Of a stretch of 64,000 nucleotides of DNA, positions 40,001-52,201 are shown piece after piece. Position 1 is the stretch's first letter, and the number at the start of each line of letters is the position of its first letter. The notes beneath the pieces were generated by a model that saw only the letters and a list, made by a program, of their open reading frames with translations, did no database searches and had not been told where the DNA came from. Source of the stretch: Sanderia malayensis (lineage: Eukaryota > Cnidaria > Scyphozoa > Semaeostomeae > Pelagiidae). The stretch is taken from positions 124,001 through 188,000 of the forward strand of contig RQOL01000370.1 in the NCBI GenBank assembly GCA_013076295.1, given 5' to 3'. Made by a program: the position numbers and the translations under genes.

Positions 40001-42767
40001 AAGTAAAACAAGGAAATTGAATCAGTCAGGACTAGCTGTATTAAGGTGTTTCATGTGTAAATTGTGGAATGAATGTTAATATCACGGAAAAAAGTAAAAA
40101 GGGTGTATTTCAATCAGTCAATTGCAGCTTATTAACATGAATTCATGTGTAAACTTTGGGAATGAATGTTAATATCACGGAAAAGAAGTAAAAAAGGTGT
40201 AATTCAATCAGTCAGGATTGCTGTATTAACGTGGATTCATGTGTAAATTGTGGGAATGAATGTTAATATCACGGAAAAAAAGTAAAAAGGTTGTATTTCA
40301 ATCAGTCAATTTACCGTATTAACGTGGATTTATGTCTTAATTGTGGAATGAACGTTAATATCACGGAAAACAAGTAAAAATAGTGTATTTCAATCAGTCA
40401 GTTTTACATGTTTATAAAGTCAATTCATGGGTAAATTGTGGGAATTAATGTTAATATCACGGAACAAAAGTAAAAGGGTGTATTTCAATCGTCAACTTTA
40501 GCTGTATTTTTGGGCATTTCTGCATAAATTGTGGGAATGAATGTTAATATCACGGGAAACAAGTAAAAAGGTGTATTTCAATCAGTCAGTTTTACATGTT
40601 TATAAAGTCAATTCATGTGTAAATTGTGGGAATTACTTTTAATATTACGGAAAACAGGTAGAAATGGTGAGTTTTAATCAGTCAGTTTTCCCTGTGTTTA
40701 CGTTAATTCATGTGTAAATTGTGGGAATGGATGTTAATATCACTGGAAAAGGTAAAAAGGGTGAATTTCAATCAGTCAGTTTTACATGTATATAAAGTCA
40801 ATTCATCTGTAAATTGAGGGAATGAATGTTAACATCACAGGAAAAAGTAAAAAGGGTGAATTTCAATCAGTCAATTTTAGCTGTATTAACGTGGATTCAT
40901 GTGTAAAATGTGGGAATGAATGTAAATATCCCGGTAAACAAGTAAAAAAGGTGTATTTCAATCAGTCATTTTAACTGTATATAAAGTCAATTCATTTGTA
41001 AATTGTGGGAATTAATGTTAAAATCACGGAAAACAAGTAAAAATAGTGTATTTCAATCAGTCAGGACTAGCTGTATTTAGGTGGATTCAGGTGTAAATTG
41101 TGGGAATGAATGTTAATATAACGGAAAGCAAGTAAAAATGGTGTTCTTCAATCAGTCCGTTTTACATGTATATAAAGTCAATTTATGTGTAAAGTGTGGG
41201 AATTAATGTTAATTTCACGGAAAACAGGTAAAATGGTGCATCTCAATCAGCCAGTGTCACTGTTTTTAAGTTAATTCCCGTGTAAATTGTGGGAAAGAAT
41301 TTTAAAATCACGGAAAAGATGTAAAAAAGGTGTAATTCAATCAATCAGGATTAGCTGTATTAAGGTGGATTGATGTGTAAGTCATGGGAATGAATGTGAA
41401 TATAACGGAAAACATATATAAAAGTTGTATTTCAATCAGTCAGTTTTACATGTATATAAAGTCATTTCACGTGTAAATTGTGGGATTTAATGTTAATATC
41501 ACGGAAAACAAGTAAAAATGATGTATTTCAATCAGTCAGCTTTTCCTGTATTTACCTTAATACATGTGTAAATTGTGGGAATGAATGTTAATATCACGGA
41601 AAAGAAGTAAAAAAGTGTATTTCAATCAGTCTGTTTTAGCTGTATTAACGTGGGTTGATGTGTAAATTGTGGGAATGAATGTTAATATCACGGAAAAAAA
41701 GTAAAAATGGTGTATTTCAATCAGTCGGTTTTCTCTGTATTAACGTGGATTCATGTGTTAATTGTGGGAATGAATGTTAATATCACGGAACAAAAGTAAA
41801 AGGGGTGTATTTCAAACGTCAACTTTAGCTGTATTATTGGGGATTTCTGCATAAATTGTGGGAATGAATATTAATATCACGGAAAACAAGTAAAATGGTG
41901 TATTTCAATCAGTCGGTTTTCTCTGTACTAACGTGGATTCATGTGTAAATTGTGGGAATGAATGTTAATATCACGGAAAAAAGTGAAAAGGGTGATTTTC
42001 AATCAGTCCATTTTACCTGTATTAACGTGGATTTATGTGTAAATTATGGGAATGAATGTTAATATCACGGAAAACAAGAAGAAAAGGTGTATTTCAATCA
42101 TTCAGTTTTACATGTTTATAAAGTCAATTCATGTGTAAATTGTGGGAATGAAAGTTAATATCACGGAAAATAATTGAAAAAAGTGTATTTCAATTAGTCG
42201 GGTTTAGCTCCATTAACGTAGATTCATGTGTATTCTGTGGGATTTAATGTTAATATCACGGAAAACAAGTAAAAACTGTGTATTTCAATCAGTCAGTTTT
42301 ACCTGTATATAAAGTCAATTCATGTGTAAATTGTGGGAATTAATGTTAAAATCACGGAAAACAAGTAAAACAAGGGAAATTGAATCAGTCAGGACTAGCT
42401 GTATTAAGGTGGTTTCATGTGTAAATTGTGGGAATGAATGTTAATATCACGGAAAAAAGTAAAAAGGGTGTATTTCAATCAGTCAATTGCAGCTGTATTA
42501 ACATGAATTCATGTGTAAACTTTGGGAATGAATGTTAATATCACGGAAAAGAAGTAAAAAAGGTGTAATTCAATCAGTCAGGATTGCTGTATTAACGTGG
42601 ATTCATGTGTAAATTGTGGGAATGAATGTTAATATCACGGAAAAAAAGTAAAAAGGTTGTATTTCAATCAGTCAATTTTAGCCGTATTAACGTGGATTTA
42701 TGTCTTAATTGTGGGAATGAACGTTAATATCACGGAAAACAAGTAAAAATAGTGTATTTCAATCAGT
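37015..42767. repeat. 95-bp satellite array, right-hand domain
   Basis: Satellite with a different set of monomer types. Prominent are monomers of about 91 bp that lack CAGT after TTTCAATC and read TCAACTTTAGCTG then GGGGATTTCTGCATAA (near 37,130, 39,455, 41,815). The stretch 39,520-40,500 reappears at 41,880-42,850 (offset about 2,360), and 36,280-37,020 reappears at 40,960-41,700 (offset about 4,683). Single-base homopolymer losses are very frequent from 36.7 to about 40.5 kb. No gene seen. Confidence 0.95.
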
Positions 42768-43901
42768 CAGTTTTACATGTTTATAAAGTCAATTCATGGG
42801 TAAATTGTGGGAATTAATGTTAATATCACGGAACAAAAGTAAAAGGGTGTATTTCAATCGTGAACTTTAGCTGTATTATTGGGGATTTCTGCATAAATTG
42901 TTGGAATGAATGTTAATATCACGGAACAAAGTAAAAGGGTGTATTTCAATCGTCAACTTTAGCTGTATTATTGGGGATTTCTGCATAAATTGTGGGAATG
43001 AATGTTAATATCACGGAAAACAAGTAAAAATGGTGTATTTCAATCAGTCGGTTTTCTCTGTATTAACGTGGATTCATGTGTAAATTGTGGGAATGAATGT
43101 TAATATCACGGAAAAAACTGAAAAAGGTGAATTTCAATCAGTCAATTGCAGCTGTATTAACATGAATTCATGTGTAAACTTTGGGAATGAATGTTAATAT
43201 CACGGAACAAAAGTAAAAAGGGTGTATTTCAATCGTCAACTTTAGCTGTACTACTGGCGATTTCTGTGTAAATTGTGGGAATGAATGTTAATATCACGAA
43301 AAAAAAGAAAACAAGGTGTAATTCAATCAGTCAGGACTAGCTGTATTAACGTGGATTCATGTGTAATTTGTGGGAATGAATGTTATTATAACGGAAAACA
43401 AGTAAAAATCGTATATTTCACTCAGTCAGTTTTACATGTATATAAAATCAATTCATGTGTAAATTGTGGGTTTGAATGTTAACATCACGGAAGAAAAGGA
43501 AAAAGGGTGTATTTCAATCAGTCAATTTTTGCTGTATTAACGTGGATTTAAGTCTAAATTGTGGGAATGAACGTCAATATCACGGAAAAAAGTGCAAAGG
43601 GTGAATTTCAATCAGTCAATTTTACATGTATTAACGTGGATTCATGTGTAAATTGTGGGAATGAATGTTAAATATCACGGAAAAAAGTGAAAAGGGTGAA
43701 TTTCAATCAGTCAATTTTACCTGTATTAACGTAGAATCATGTGTAAATTGTGGGTTTGAATGTTAACATCACGGAAGAAAAGGAAAAAGGGTGTATTTCA
43801 ATCAGTCAATTTTTGCTGTATTAACGTGGATTTAAGTCTAAATTGTGGGAATGAACGTCAATATCACGGAAAAAAGTAAAAATGGTGTATTTCAATTAGT
43901 C
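42768..43901. repeat. 12-monomer unit (about 1,134 bp), first tandem copy
   Basis: The sequence beginning CAGTTTTACATGTTTATAAA near 42,768 recurs near 43,901, and the match runs on to about 45,035. The offset is 1,133-1,134 bp, 12 x 95 less a few bases because it contains the short TTTCAATCGTCAAC type of monomer. The copies look almost identical, so the duplication is recent. Confidence 0.9.
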
Positions 43902-45035
43902 AGTTTTACATGTTTATAAAGTCAATTCATGGGTAAATTGTGGGAATTAATGTTAATATCACGGAACAAAAGTAAAAGGGTGTATTTCAATCGTGAACTT
44001 TAGCTGTATTATTGGGGATTTCTGCATAAATTGTTGGAATGAATGTTAATATCACGGAACAAAAGTAAAAGGGTGTATTTCAATCGTCAACTTTAGCTGT
44101 ATTATTGGGGATTTCTGCATAAATTGTGGGAATGAATGTTAATATCACGGAAAACAAGTAAAAATGGTGTATTTCAATCAGTCGGTTTTCTCTGTATTAA
44201 CGTGGATTCATGTGTAAATTGTGGGAATGAATGTTAATATCACGGAAAAAACTGAAAAAGGTGAATTTCAATCAGTCAATTGCAGCTGTATTAACATGAA
44301 TTCATGTGTAAACTTTGGGAATGAATGTTAATATCACGGAACAAAAGTAAAAAGGGTGTATTTCAATCGTCAACTTTAGCTGTACTACTGGCGATTTCTG
44401 TGTAAATTGTGGGAATGAATGTTAATATCACGAAAAAAAAGAAAACAAGGTGTAATTCAATCAGTCAGGACTAGCTGTATTAACGTGGATTCATGTGTAA
44501 TTTGTGGGAATGAATGTTATTATAACGGAAAACAAGTAAAAATCGTATATTTCACTCAGTCAGTTTTACATGTATATAAAATCAATTCATGTGTAAATTG
44601 TGGGTTTGAATGTTAACATCACGGAAGAAAAGGAAAAAGGGTGTATTTCAATCAGTCAATTTTTGCTGTATTAACGTGGATTTAAGTCTAAATTGTGGGA
44701 ATGAACGTCAATATCACGGAAAAAAGTGCAAAGGGTGAATTTCAATCAGTCAATTTTACATGTATTAACGTGGATTCATGTGTAAATTGTGGGAATGAAT
44801 GTTAAATATCACGGAAAAAAGTGAAAAGGGTGAATTTCAATCAGTCAATTTTACCTGTATTAACGTAGAATCATGTGTAAATTGTGGGTTTGAATGTTAA
44901 CATCACGGAAGAAAAGGAAAAAGGGTGTATTTCAATCAGTCAATTTTTGCTGTATTAACGTGGATTTAAGTCTAAATTGTGGGAATGAACGTCAATATCA
45001 CGGAAAAAAGTAAAAATGGTGTATTTCAATTAGTC
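43902..45035. repeat. 12-monomer unit (about 1,134 bp), second tandem copy
   Basis: Second copy of 42,768-43,901, with few visible differences, for example GGAACAAAAG against GGAACAAAG in the first copy. It is all satellite. Confidence 0.9.
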
Positions 45036-45746
45036 AGTTTTAAATGTTTATAAGTCAATTTATGTGTCAATTGTGGGAATTAATGTAAATATCACGGAAA
45101 ACAAGTAAAAATGGTGTTAATCAATCAGTCAGTTTGCCCAGTATTCTCGTCAATTCATGTGTAAATTGTGGGAATGAATATTAATATCACGGAAAAAAGT
45201 GGAAAGGGTGAATTTCAATCAGTCAATTTTACCTGTATTAACGTAGATTCATGCGTAAATTGTGGGAATGAACGTCAATATCACGGAAAAAAAGTAAAAA
45301 AGGTGTTTTTCAATTAGTCAGTTTTAAATGTTTATAAAGTCAATTTATGTGTAAATTGGGGGAATTATTGTTAATATCACGGAAAACAAGTAAAAATGGT
45401 GCTATTCAATCCGTCAGTTTGCCCAGTATTTTCGTCAATTGATGTGTAAATTGTGGGAATGAATGTTAATATCACGGGAAAAAGTAAAGAGGGTGAATTT
45501 CAATCAGTCAATTTTAGCTGAATTAACGTGGATTCATGTGTAAAATGTGGCAATGAATGTAAATATCCTGCAAAACAAGTAAAAAAAGGTGTATTTCAAT
45601 CAGTCAGTTTTACCTGTATATAAAGTCAATTTATGTGTAAATTGTGGGAATTAATGTTAATATCACGGAAAACAAGTAAAAATGGTGTTATTCAATCAGT
45701 CAGTTTGCCCAGTATTTTCATCATTTCATGTGTAAATTGTGGGAAT
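45036..45746. repeat. 95-bp satellite up to the LTR-type element
   Basis: Seven or so monomers, several of the GTTTGCCCAGTATTTTC type, ending within a monomer at ATTGTGGGAAT where the terminal-repeat element begins. Confidence 0.95.
45743..45746. other. GAAT target-site duplication, left
   Basis: The four satellite bases before the element, repeated at 47262-47265. An intact monomer reads GTGGGAATGAATG; the extra GAAT on the right side accounts for the duplication. Confidence 0.65.
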
Positions 45747-46099
45747 TGTTGTGTGGGTCGTTGTAACTATAAATGTTTTCTTCTATTTGACACGTATTTG
45801 TTTACAGTATTGTTAAGTATGAGCGTGGTTGGCTGGTGCACCCGCTTGAAAGTGTGAAGGCGCGTGCCAATCCACACTAGGGTCCCAGGTGCACAAGAAT
45901 GGAGCACCATGTCACCACGCTTGTTTTGATTAATATTGTGAACTTAAATAGAGTAAAGGAGTAGAGTTAAGTTCAGTTTTTGAGAAGAAGATTCAGAAAA
46001 AAAAAAGAAAACAGTCTGAAGACCAGTGGTACAGTGGCGGCCTTCGGGTCAGCCGTACCGCACCGCAAAACGTTCGTTGTTTTTATTGTGTGAAACCTT
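45747..46099 (+). repeat. Left terminal direct repeat (LTR-like), 353 bp
   Basis: Identical to 46907-47261 except for one visible substitution (T at 46056, C at 47218) and a run of 10 against 12 A's. It contains a TATA-like word (CTATAAATG at 45767-45775). One substitution in about 353 bp between repeats that are identical at insertion implies a young element. Confidence 0.85.
45767..45775 (+). promoter_or_regulatory. TATA-like word in the terminal repeat
   Basis: CTATAAATG lies 21 bp into the left repeat and again at 46927-46935 in the right one. Position near the repeat start is early for an LTR promoter, and the base composition makes chance occurrence easy. No other promoter element is recognisable. 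Confidence 0.2.
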
Positions 46100-46906
46100 A
46101 GCGTTATTAGCACCATCGCAAGCGAGACATCGCCTACCGAACTTCTGACTACCGTCCCCAGCTCTGGGGTGGAATTCAATGAAAACACCCCACGACAAAT
46201 TGGTGGCCAGTGTGGGTCTTCGACGAAACGATCACAGAAAAAGCGGTTTTCGACAAAACGATCAGAAGGAAACGAACGAAAAAGCAACCTCAAAGAAGAA
46301 GAAGCATAACAAGTAACGTGTAAAAATTGGTTTATTGGTGAGTTGTTGGTCTGATCTTCGATAGCAGCATTGATGACCACAGATTCAAATCTAGCGAAGT
46401 GCAACCACGAGTGCAATAAGCACTTGCTATTGAAGAACAGTATCTTCGATTTCACTTGTAATCACCACAGAACAGAACAACGACAATTAAAAGAATGGTT
46501 CCTCGTGACTACAACCAAAAGGCCATAATTATAAAGAAGACTCGAAAGATTTACAAACTTAGCAGCAACGACATGGTATGAGAATCTCAACTTAATTATA
46601 TTTTAAGATGTATTTTAATGGGCTGATGATTTGGTTTGGACTGGTTCGGATTATTATATTTGTTGATTAGGTGATGGGAAATTCCACCTCGATGATATAT
46701 TGTATTTTTATTAAATAAATTTAATGCCCTTCAGATGTGTTAGAAAATTTGAGAAAAGTTGAGTAACCATTATTAAGTCCGCGAGAGAAATTTTGTTAAT
46801 TTTGATTAGTCATATTTGTAATTAAATAATTATATAGGTTAGTTATTCTTGTCAAACTCAGATATTTCGATTTTCAATGAGGACATTGAATTTGGTAAGG
46901 GAGCAA
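46100..46906 (+). mobile_element. Internal region of the terminal-repeat element, no gene recognised
   Basis: There are 807 bp between the two terminal repeats. A 45-codon open frame at 46179-46316 would encode a lysine- and arginine-rich peptide, including a repeated CGACGAAACGATCA / CGACAAAACGATCAG motif, but it matches no domain I know. On the other strand a 160-codon frame (46455 to 45973) runs into the left repeat and shows no motif. The right half is AT-rich with an AATAAA at 46714. I regard the region as non-coding or as a remnant. Confidence 0.6.
46897..46906 (+). other. Polypurine-tract-like stretch
   Basis: AAGGGAGCAA directly abuts the right terminal repeat, where LTR elements prime plus-strand synthesis. 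It is purine except for one C. Confidence 0.45.
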
Positions 46907-47261
46907 TGTTGTGTGGGTCGTTGTAACTATAAATGTTTTCTTCTATTTGACACGTATTTGTTTACAGTATTGTTAAGTATGAGCGTGGTTGGCTGGTGCA
47001 CCCGCTTGAAAGTGTGAAGGCGCGTGCCAATCCACACTAGGGTCCCAGGTGCACAAGAATGGAGCACCATGTCACCACGCTTGTTTTGATTAATATTGTG
47101 AACTTAAATAGAGTAAAGGAGTAGAGTTAAGTTCAGTTTTTGAGAAGAAGATTCAGAAAAAAAAAAAAGAAAACAGTCTGAAGACCAGTGGTACAGTGGC
47201 GGCCTTCGGGTCAGCCGCACCGCACCGCAAAACGTTCGTTGTTTTTATTGTGTGAAACCTT
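46907..47261 (+). repeat. Right terminal direct repeat (LTR-like), 355 bp
   Basis: Second copy of 45747-46099. It ends GAAACCTT, after which satellite resumes with the duplicated GAAT. Confidence 0.85.
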
Positions 47262-50200
47262 GAATGAATGTTAATATCACTGAAAGAAGTGAAAAGGGTG
47301 ATATTCAATCAGTCAATTTTACCTGTATTACCGTAGATTCATGTGTAAATTGTGGGAATGAATGTTAATATCACGGAAGAAAAGTAAAAAGGGTGTATTT
47401 CAATCGTCAACTTTAGCTGTATTACTGGGGATTTCTGCGTAAATTGTGGGAATGAATGTTAATATCACGGAAAACAAGTAAAAATGGTGTATTTCAATCA
47501 GTCGGTTCTCTCTGTATTAACGTGGATTCATGTGTAAATTGTAGGAATGAATGTTAATATATTGGAAAACAAGTGAAAAAAGTGTATTTCAATCAGTCAG
47601 TTTTACATGTATCTAAGTCAATTAATGTGTAAATTTTGGGCATGAATGTTAATATCACGGAAAACAAGTAAAAATGGTACATTTCAATCCGCTAGTGTCA
47701 CCTGTTTCTACGTTAATTCGTGTGTAAATTGTGGGAAAGAATTTTAAAATTACGGAAAAGTTGTAAAAAAGGTGTAATTCAATCAATCAGGATTCGCTGT
47801 ATTAAGGTGGATTCATGTGTAAATTGTGGGAATGAATGTTAATATCACGGAAAAAAGTGAAAAGGGTGAATTTCAATCAGTCCATTTTACCTGTATTAAC
47901 GTGGATTTATGTGTAAATTGTGGGAATGAATGTTAATATCACGGAAAACAAGAAAAAAAGGTGTATTTCAATCAGTCAGTTTTACCTGTATATAAAGTCA
48001 ATTTATGTGTAAATTGTGGGAATTAATGTTAATATCACGGAAAACAAGTAAAAATGGTGTTATTCAATCGGTGAGTTTGCCCAGTATTTTCATCAATTCA
48101 TGTGTAAATTGTGGGAATGAATGTTAATATTACGGAAAAAAGTGCAAAGGGTGTATTTCAATCAGTCAGTTTTACCTGTATATAAAGTCAATTTATGTGT
48201 AAATTGTGGGAATTAATGTTAATATCACGGAAAACAAGTAAAAATGGTGTTATTCAATCGGTGAGTTTGCCCAGTATTTTCATCAATTCATGTGTAAATT
48301 GTGGGAATGAATGCTAATGTCACGGAAAACAAGAAAAAATGGTGTATTTCAATAACCCAGTTTTCCATGTATTAACATGAATTCATGTATAAACTTGGGA
48401 ATGAATGTTAATATCACGGAAAACATGCAAAAAAGGTGTAATTCAATCAGTCAGGATTGCTGTATTAACGTGGATTCATGTGTAAATTGTGGGAATGAAT
48501 GTTAATATCACGGAAAAAAAGTAAAAATGGGGTAATACAATCAGTCAGGATGAACTGTTTTATCGTGGATTCATGTGGAAATTGTGAGAATGAATGTTAA
48601 AATCACGGTAAAAAGTGAAAAGGGTGAATTTCAATCAGTCAATTTTAGCTGTATTAACGTGGATTTATGTCTAAATTGTGGGAATGAACGTCAATATCAC
48701 GGAAAACAAGTAAAAACGTGTATTTCAATTAGTCAGTTTTAAATGTTTATAAAGTCAATTTATGTGTAAATTGTGGGAATGAATGTTAATATCACGGGAA
48801 AGAGTAAAAAGGGTGAATTTCAATCAGTCAGTTTTCCTCGAATTTACGTTATTTCATGTGTAAAATGTGGGAATGAATGTAAATATCCCGGAAAACAGGT
48901 AAAAAATGTGTATTTCAATTAGTCAGTTTTACCTGTATATATAGTCAATTCATGTGTAAATTGTGGGAAGAAATGATAAAATCACTGAAAACAAGTAAAA
49001 AAAGTGTAATTCAATCACTCAGGACTAGCTGTATTTAGGTGGATTCATGTTTAAATTGTGGGAATGAATGTTAATATCACGGGAAACAAGTAAAAAAGGT
49101 GTATTTCAATCAGTCAGTTTTACATGTTTATAAAGTCAATTCATGTGTAAATTGTGGGAATTAATTTTAATATTACGGAAAACAAGTAAAAATGGTGTAT
49201 TTCAATCGGTCAGTATTCTCTGTATTTATGTTAATTCATGTGTAAATCGTAGCAATGAATTTTAATATAACGGAAAAATTGAAAAGGGTGAATTTCAATC
49301 AGTCAATTTTACCTGTATTAACGTAGAATCATGTGTAAATTGTGGGAATGAATGTTAACATCACGAAAAAAAAGAAAACAAGGTGTAATTCAATCAGTCA
49401 GGACTAGCTGTATTAACGTGGATTCATGTGTAAATTGTGGGAATAAATGTTAAATATCACGGAAAACAAGAAAAAAAGGTGTCTTTCAATCAGTCAGTTT
49501 TACATGTTTATAAACTCAATTCATGTGCAAATTGTGGGAATAAAAGTTAGTATCGCGGAAAACAATTGAAAAAGGTGTATTTCTATTAGTCAGGTTTAGC
49601 TCTATTAACGTAGATTCATGTGTATGTTGTGGGAATGAATGTTAATATCAAGGAAGAAATGTGAAAAGGGTGAATTTCAATCAGTCAATTTTACCTGTAT
49701 TAACGTGGATTCATGTGTAAATTGTGGGAATGAATGTTAATATCACGGAAAACAAGTAAAAAAGTTGTATTTCAATCAGTCAGTTTTACATGTTTATAAT
49801 GTCAATTCATGTGTAAATTGTGGGAGTTAATGTTAAAATCACGGAAAACAAGTAAAAAAAGTGTAATTCAATCAGTCAGGACTAGCTGTATTAAGGCGGA
49901 TTCATGCGTACATCGTGGGAATGAATGTTAATATCACGGAAAAAAAGTAACAAGGGTGTATTTCAATAAGTCAATTTTAGCTGTATTAACGGGGATTTCT
50001 GCGTAAATTGTGGGAATGAATGCTAATATCACGGAAAACAAGTAAAAATGGTGCATTTCAATCAGTCAGTTTTCCCTGTATTAACATGAATTAATGTGTA
50101 AATATTGGGACTGAATGTTAATATCACGGAAAACAAGTAAAAAAGGTGTATTTCAATCAGTCAGTTTTACATGTTTATAATGTCAATTCATTTGTAAATT

Positions 50201-52201
50201 GTGGGAATTAATTTTAATATCACGGAAAACAAGTAAAAATGGTGTATTTCAATCGGTCAGTATTCCCTGTATTTACGTTAATTCATGTGTAAATTGTGGC
50301 AATGAATGTTAATATAACGGAAAAAAGTGAACAAGGTGAAATTCAATCAGTCAGAACAAGCTGTATTAACGTGGATTTATGTCTAAATTGTGGGAATGAA
50401 TGTTATCATAACGGAAAACAAGTAAAAATCGTATATTTCACTCAGTCAGTTTTACATGTATATAGAATCAATTCATGTGTAAATTGTGGGAAAGAATGTT
50501 AATATCACAGAACAAAAGTAAAAAGGGTGAATTTCAATCAGTCAATTTTAGCTGTATTAACGTGGATTCATGTGTAAAATGTGGGAATGAATGTAAATAT
50601 CCTGGAAAACAAGTAAAAGAAGTTGTATTTCAATCACTCAGTTTTACCTGTATATAAAGTCAATTTATGTGTAAATTGAGGGAATTAATGTTAATATCAC
50701 GGAAAACAAGTAAAAATGGTGTTATTCAATCAGTCAGTTTGCCCAGTATTTTCGTCGAATCATGTGTAAATTGTGGGAATGAATGTTAATATCACGGAAA
50801 AAAGTGAAAAGGGTTAATTTCAATCAGTCAATTTTACCTGTGTTACCGTAGATTCATGTGTAAATTGTGGGAATGAATGTTAATATCACGGAAAACAAGT
50901 AAAAAAGATGAATTTCAATCAGTCAGTTTTACCTGTATTAACGTGGATTCATGTGGAAATTGTGAGAATGAATGTTAAAATCACGGTAAAAAGTAAAAAG
51001 GGTGAATTTCAATCAGTCAATTTTAGCTGTATTAACGTGGATTCACGTCTAAATTGTTGGAATGAACGTTAATATCACGGAAAACAAGCAAAAATAGTGT
51101 ATTTCAATCAGTCAGTTTTACATGTTTATAAAGTCAATTCATGGGTAAATTGTGGGAATTAATGCTAATATCAAGGAAAACAAGTAAAAATTGTGTATTT
51201 CAATCAGTCAGTTTTCCTCGTCTTTACGTTATTTCATGTGTAAAATGTGGGAATGAATGTAAATATCCCGGAAAACAGGTAAAAAATGTGTATTTCAATC
51301 ACTCAGGACTAGCTGTATTTAGGTGGATTCATGTTTAAATTGTGTGAATGAATGTTAATATCACGGGAAACAAGTAAAAAAGGTGTATTTCAATCAGTCA
51401 GTTTTACATGTTTATAAAGTCAATTCATGTGTAAATTGTGGGAATTAATTTTAATATTACCGAAAACAAGTAAAAATGGTGTATTTCAATCGGTCAGTAT
51501 TCTCTGTATTTACGTTAATTCATGTGTAAATCGTAGCAATGAATGTTAATATAACGGAAAAAAGTGAACAAGGTGTAATTCAATCAGTCAGGACAAGCTG
51601 TATTAACGTGGATTCATGTGTAATTTGTGGGAATGAATGTTATTATAACGGAAAACAAGTAAAAATCGTATATTTCACTCAGTCAGTCTTACATGTATAT
51701 AGAATCAATTCATGTGTAAATTGTGGGAATGAATGTTAACAGCACGTAGGAGAAGGAAAAGGGTGTATTTCAATCAGTCAATTTTTGCTGTATTAACGTG
51801 GATTTAAGTCTAAATTGTGGGAATGAACGTCAATATCACGGAAAAAAGTAAAAAAGGTGTATTTCAATTAGTCAGTTTTAAATGTTTATAAGGTCAATTC
51901 ATGTGTAAATTGTGGGAATTAATGTTAATATCACGGAAAACAAGTAAAAATGGTGTAATTCAATTAGTCAGTTTTCCCTGTTTTTACGTTAATTCATGTG
52001 TAAATTGTGGGAAAGAATGTTAATATCACAGAACAAAAGTAAAAAGGGTGTATTTCAATCAGTCAATTTTAGCTGTATTAACGTGGATTTATGTCTAAAT
52101 TGTGGGAATGAACGTCAATATCACGGAAAACAAGTAAAAAAGGTGTATTTCAATTAGTCAGTTTTAAATGTTTATAAAGTCAATTTATGTGTAAATTGTG
52201 G
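47262..52201. repeat. 95-bp satellite between the two large elements
   Basis: About 52 monomers of the right-hand types. A two-monomer sequence with GTTTGCCCAGTATTTTC is repeated at 47,960-48,130 and 48,150-48,310. The stretch from about 49,730 belongs to the 40-monomer unit that recurs from 58.7 kb. The satellite stops after GTAAATTGTGG, the insertion point of the Helitron-like pair. No gene seen. Confidence 0.96.

Larger units (their letters stand above)
45747..47261 (+). mobile_element. 1.5-kb element with terminal direct repeats (TRIM or small LTR type)
   Basis: A 1,515-bp insertion bounded by two near-identical direct repeats (353 and 355 bp) that begin TGTTGTGTGGG and end GAAACCTT. The satellite is broken at ATTGTGGGAAT and resumes at GAATGAATGTTAAT. 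Compared with an intact monomer this gives a 4-bp GAAT target-site duplication (45743-45746 and 47262-47265). The 807-bp internal part has no recognisable gag or pol, so the element is non-autonomous. A purine-rich stretch lies directly ahead of the right repeat, as a polypurine tract should (seen). I could not find a convincing tRNA primer-binding site, and the repeats end in TT rather than CA. A Penelope-like element is therefore an alternative. Orientation is inferred from the purine tract. Confidence 0.72.

Noticed and set aside
45973..46455. 160-codon minus-strand open frame in the terminal-repeat element
   Set aside because: It runs antisense to the inferred element orientation, extends into the left terminal repeat and has no recognised motif. 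A frame of this length can occur by chance in the GC-richer insert.
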